A DNA stretch of 12,984 nucleotides. It comes from DASQVO01 sp035640715. Its GTDB lineage: Bacteria; Actinomycetota; Actinomycetes; Streptosporangiales; Streptosporangiaceae. The DNA is taken from the NCBI GenBank assembly GCA_035640715.1, contig DASQVO010000492.1, forward strand, positions 1 through 12,984, in the 5' to 3' direction. How positions within the stretch are numbered: position 1 is the stretch's first letter; each line of letters begins with the position of its first letter. Made by a program: the position numbers and the translations under genes. Positions 12,720 through 12,984 of this stretch are shown in pieces. Below the pieces are notes generated by a model. It was not told where the DNA came from. It saw only the letters and a program-made list of their open reading frames with translations, and did no database searches.

Positions 12720-12984
12720 CTTTCCGCCTCCTTCGCGGGCGCTTCGCCTGATGGTGCCCGCTGGCCCGCCTCCGTGCGTCGTGCCGGAGGCGCGCACATG
12801 GGCGCTGTGCACGGAGGCGTGTCAGCCGCCCCAGCGGGAGGCAGGTCTGCCGCGTCCGCCGCCTCGGCGAGCAGGGCCGATACCGTCGCGTCCCAGGTGG
12901 GGAGCGCCCGCCGGGTCTTGAAGCGTTGCAGCTCGTCCAGCGTCTGCCTGCTCATCGTGATCCAGCCGGAGTTGGGGAAGTGGA
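12716..12984 (-). CDS. C-terminal part of an unrecognised protein (runs off the window)
   Basis: The visible 88 residues begin HFPNSGWIT and continue MSRQTLDELQRFKTRRALP, TWDATVSALLAEA, then a Pro/Ala/Cys-rich tail. The strand-helix-turn-helix pattern of residues about 8-42 resembles a ribbon-helix-helix unit, but this is a weak reading. The ATG at 12955 could be a start, yet it lacks a good Shine-Dalgarno and the frame is open to the window edge with coding-like sequence, so I treat the gene as 5'-truncated. Its stop overlaps the GTG of the next gene (GTGA), so it belongs to the same coupled operon. The function is unknown. Confidence 0.6.
   Translation of the reverse strand, partial: HFPNSGWITMSRQTLDELQRFKTRRALPTWDATVSALLAEAADAADLPPAGAADTPPCTAPMCAPPARRTEAGQRAPSGEAPAKEAER

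Noticed and set aside
12720..12812. Longer start (12812) for the 500-residue protein
   Set aside because: The additional 31 residues overlap the upstream gene out of frame; the GTG at 12719 has an AAGGAGG ribosome site and stop-start overlap.

Overview
The window is high-GC DNA with GTG/TTG starts, strong third-position GC bias and gene families that point to an actinomycete. The left 7.4 kb follows, in order, the Mycobacterium tuberculosis block Rv1330c-Rv1341: pncB, clpS, DUF2017, mec, cysO, cysM, the Rv1339-type metallo-beta-lactamase-fold phosphodiesterase, rph, rdgB. Three members of that block are absent here: the DmpA-like hydrolase (Rv1333) and the rhomboid and murI pair (Rv1337-Rv1338). 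I recalled this comparison from memory; it was not computed. The exact order (Streptosporangiales-like or other) cannot be settled from the sequence.

Region 1 (1-1516, minus strand) is an NAD salvage pair, pncB followed by a cut-off pncA. Region 2 (1681-7407, plus strand) holds protein quality control (clpS, DUF2017), the CysO/CysM/Mec protein-bound cysteine pathway, a cAMP phosphodiesterase-like enzyme, RNase PH, a house-cleaning nucleotide pyrophosphatase and a Bcp peroxiredoxin. A GGAAT-N18-GTT element (3091-3116) matches the SigR/SigH thiol-stress promoter and sits in front of cysO-cysM. CysO carries a 13-residue tail beyond its functional Gly-Gly, partly built by an 18-bp tandem duplication. 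The tail would have to be removed before the protein could carry sulfur. Several genes without a Shine-Dalgarno sequence have a TANNNT box 6-8 nt before the start codon, which suggests leaderless transcripts.

Region 3 starts at a tRNA-Leu(UAG) gene (7479-7562) and looks like an accessory zone. It contains a broken toxin-like tail, a coupled SRPBCC-MarR operon with a palindrome over its promoter, a 196-bp near-identical copy of part of a gene lying 2.8 kb away, other decayed sequence, an LppX/LprG-like lipoprotein and a VapBC toxin-antitoxin pair with its own palindromic operator.

Region 4 (11116-12984, minus strand) is the end of a tightly coupled operon in which each stop codon overlaps the next start. 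It holds the C-terminal part of an unrecognised protein, a 500-residue protein of a type I associate with actinobacterial high-affinity [NiFe]-hydrogenase loci, and a 34-residue one-helix membrane protein of the DUF6893 type. The 196-bp repeat joins regions 3 and 4: copies at 8870-9065 and 11663-11858 are in the same orientation, and all three differences between them are synonymous in the frame of the 500-residue gene.
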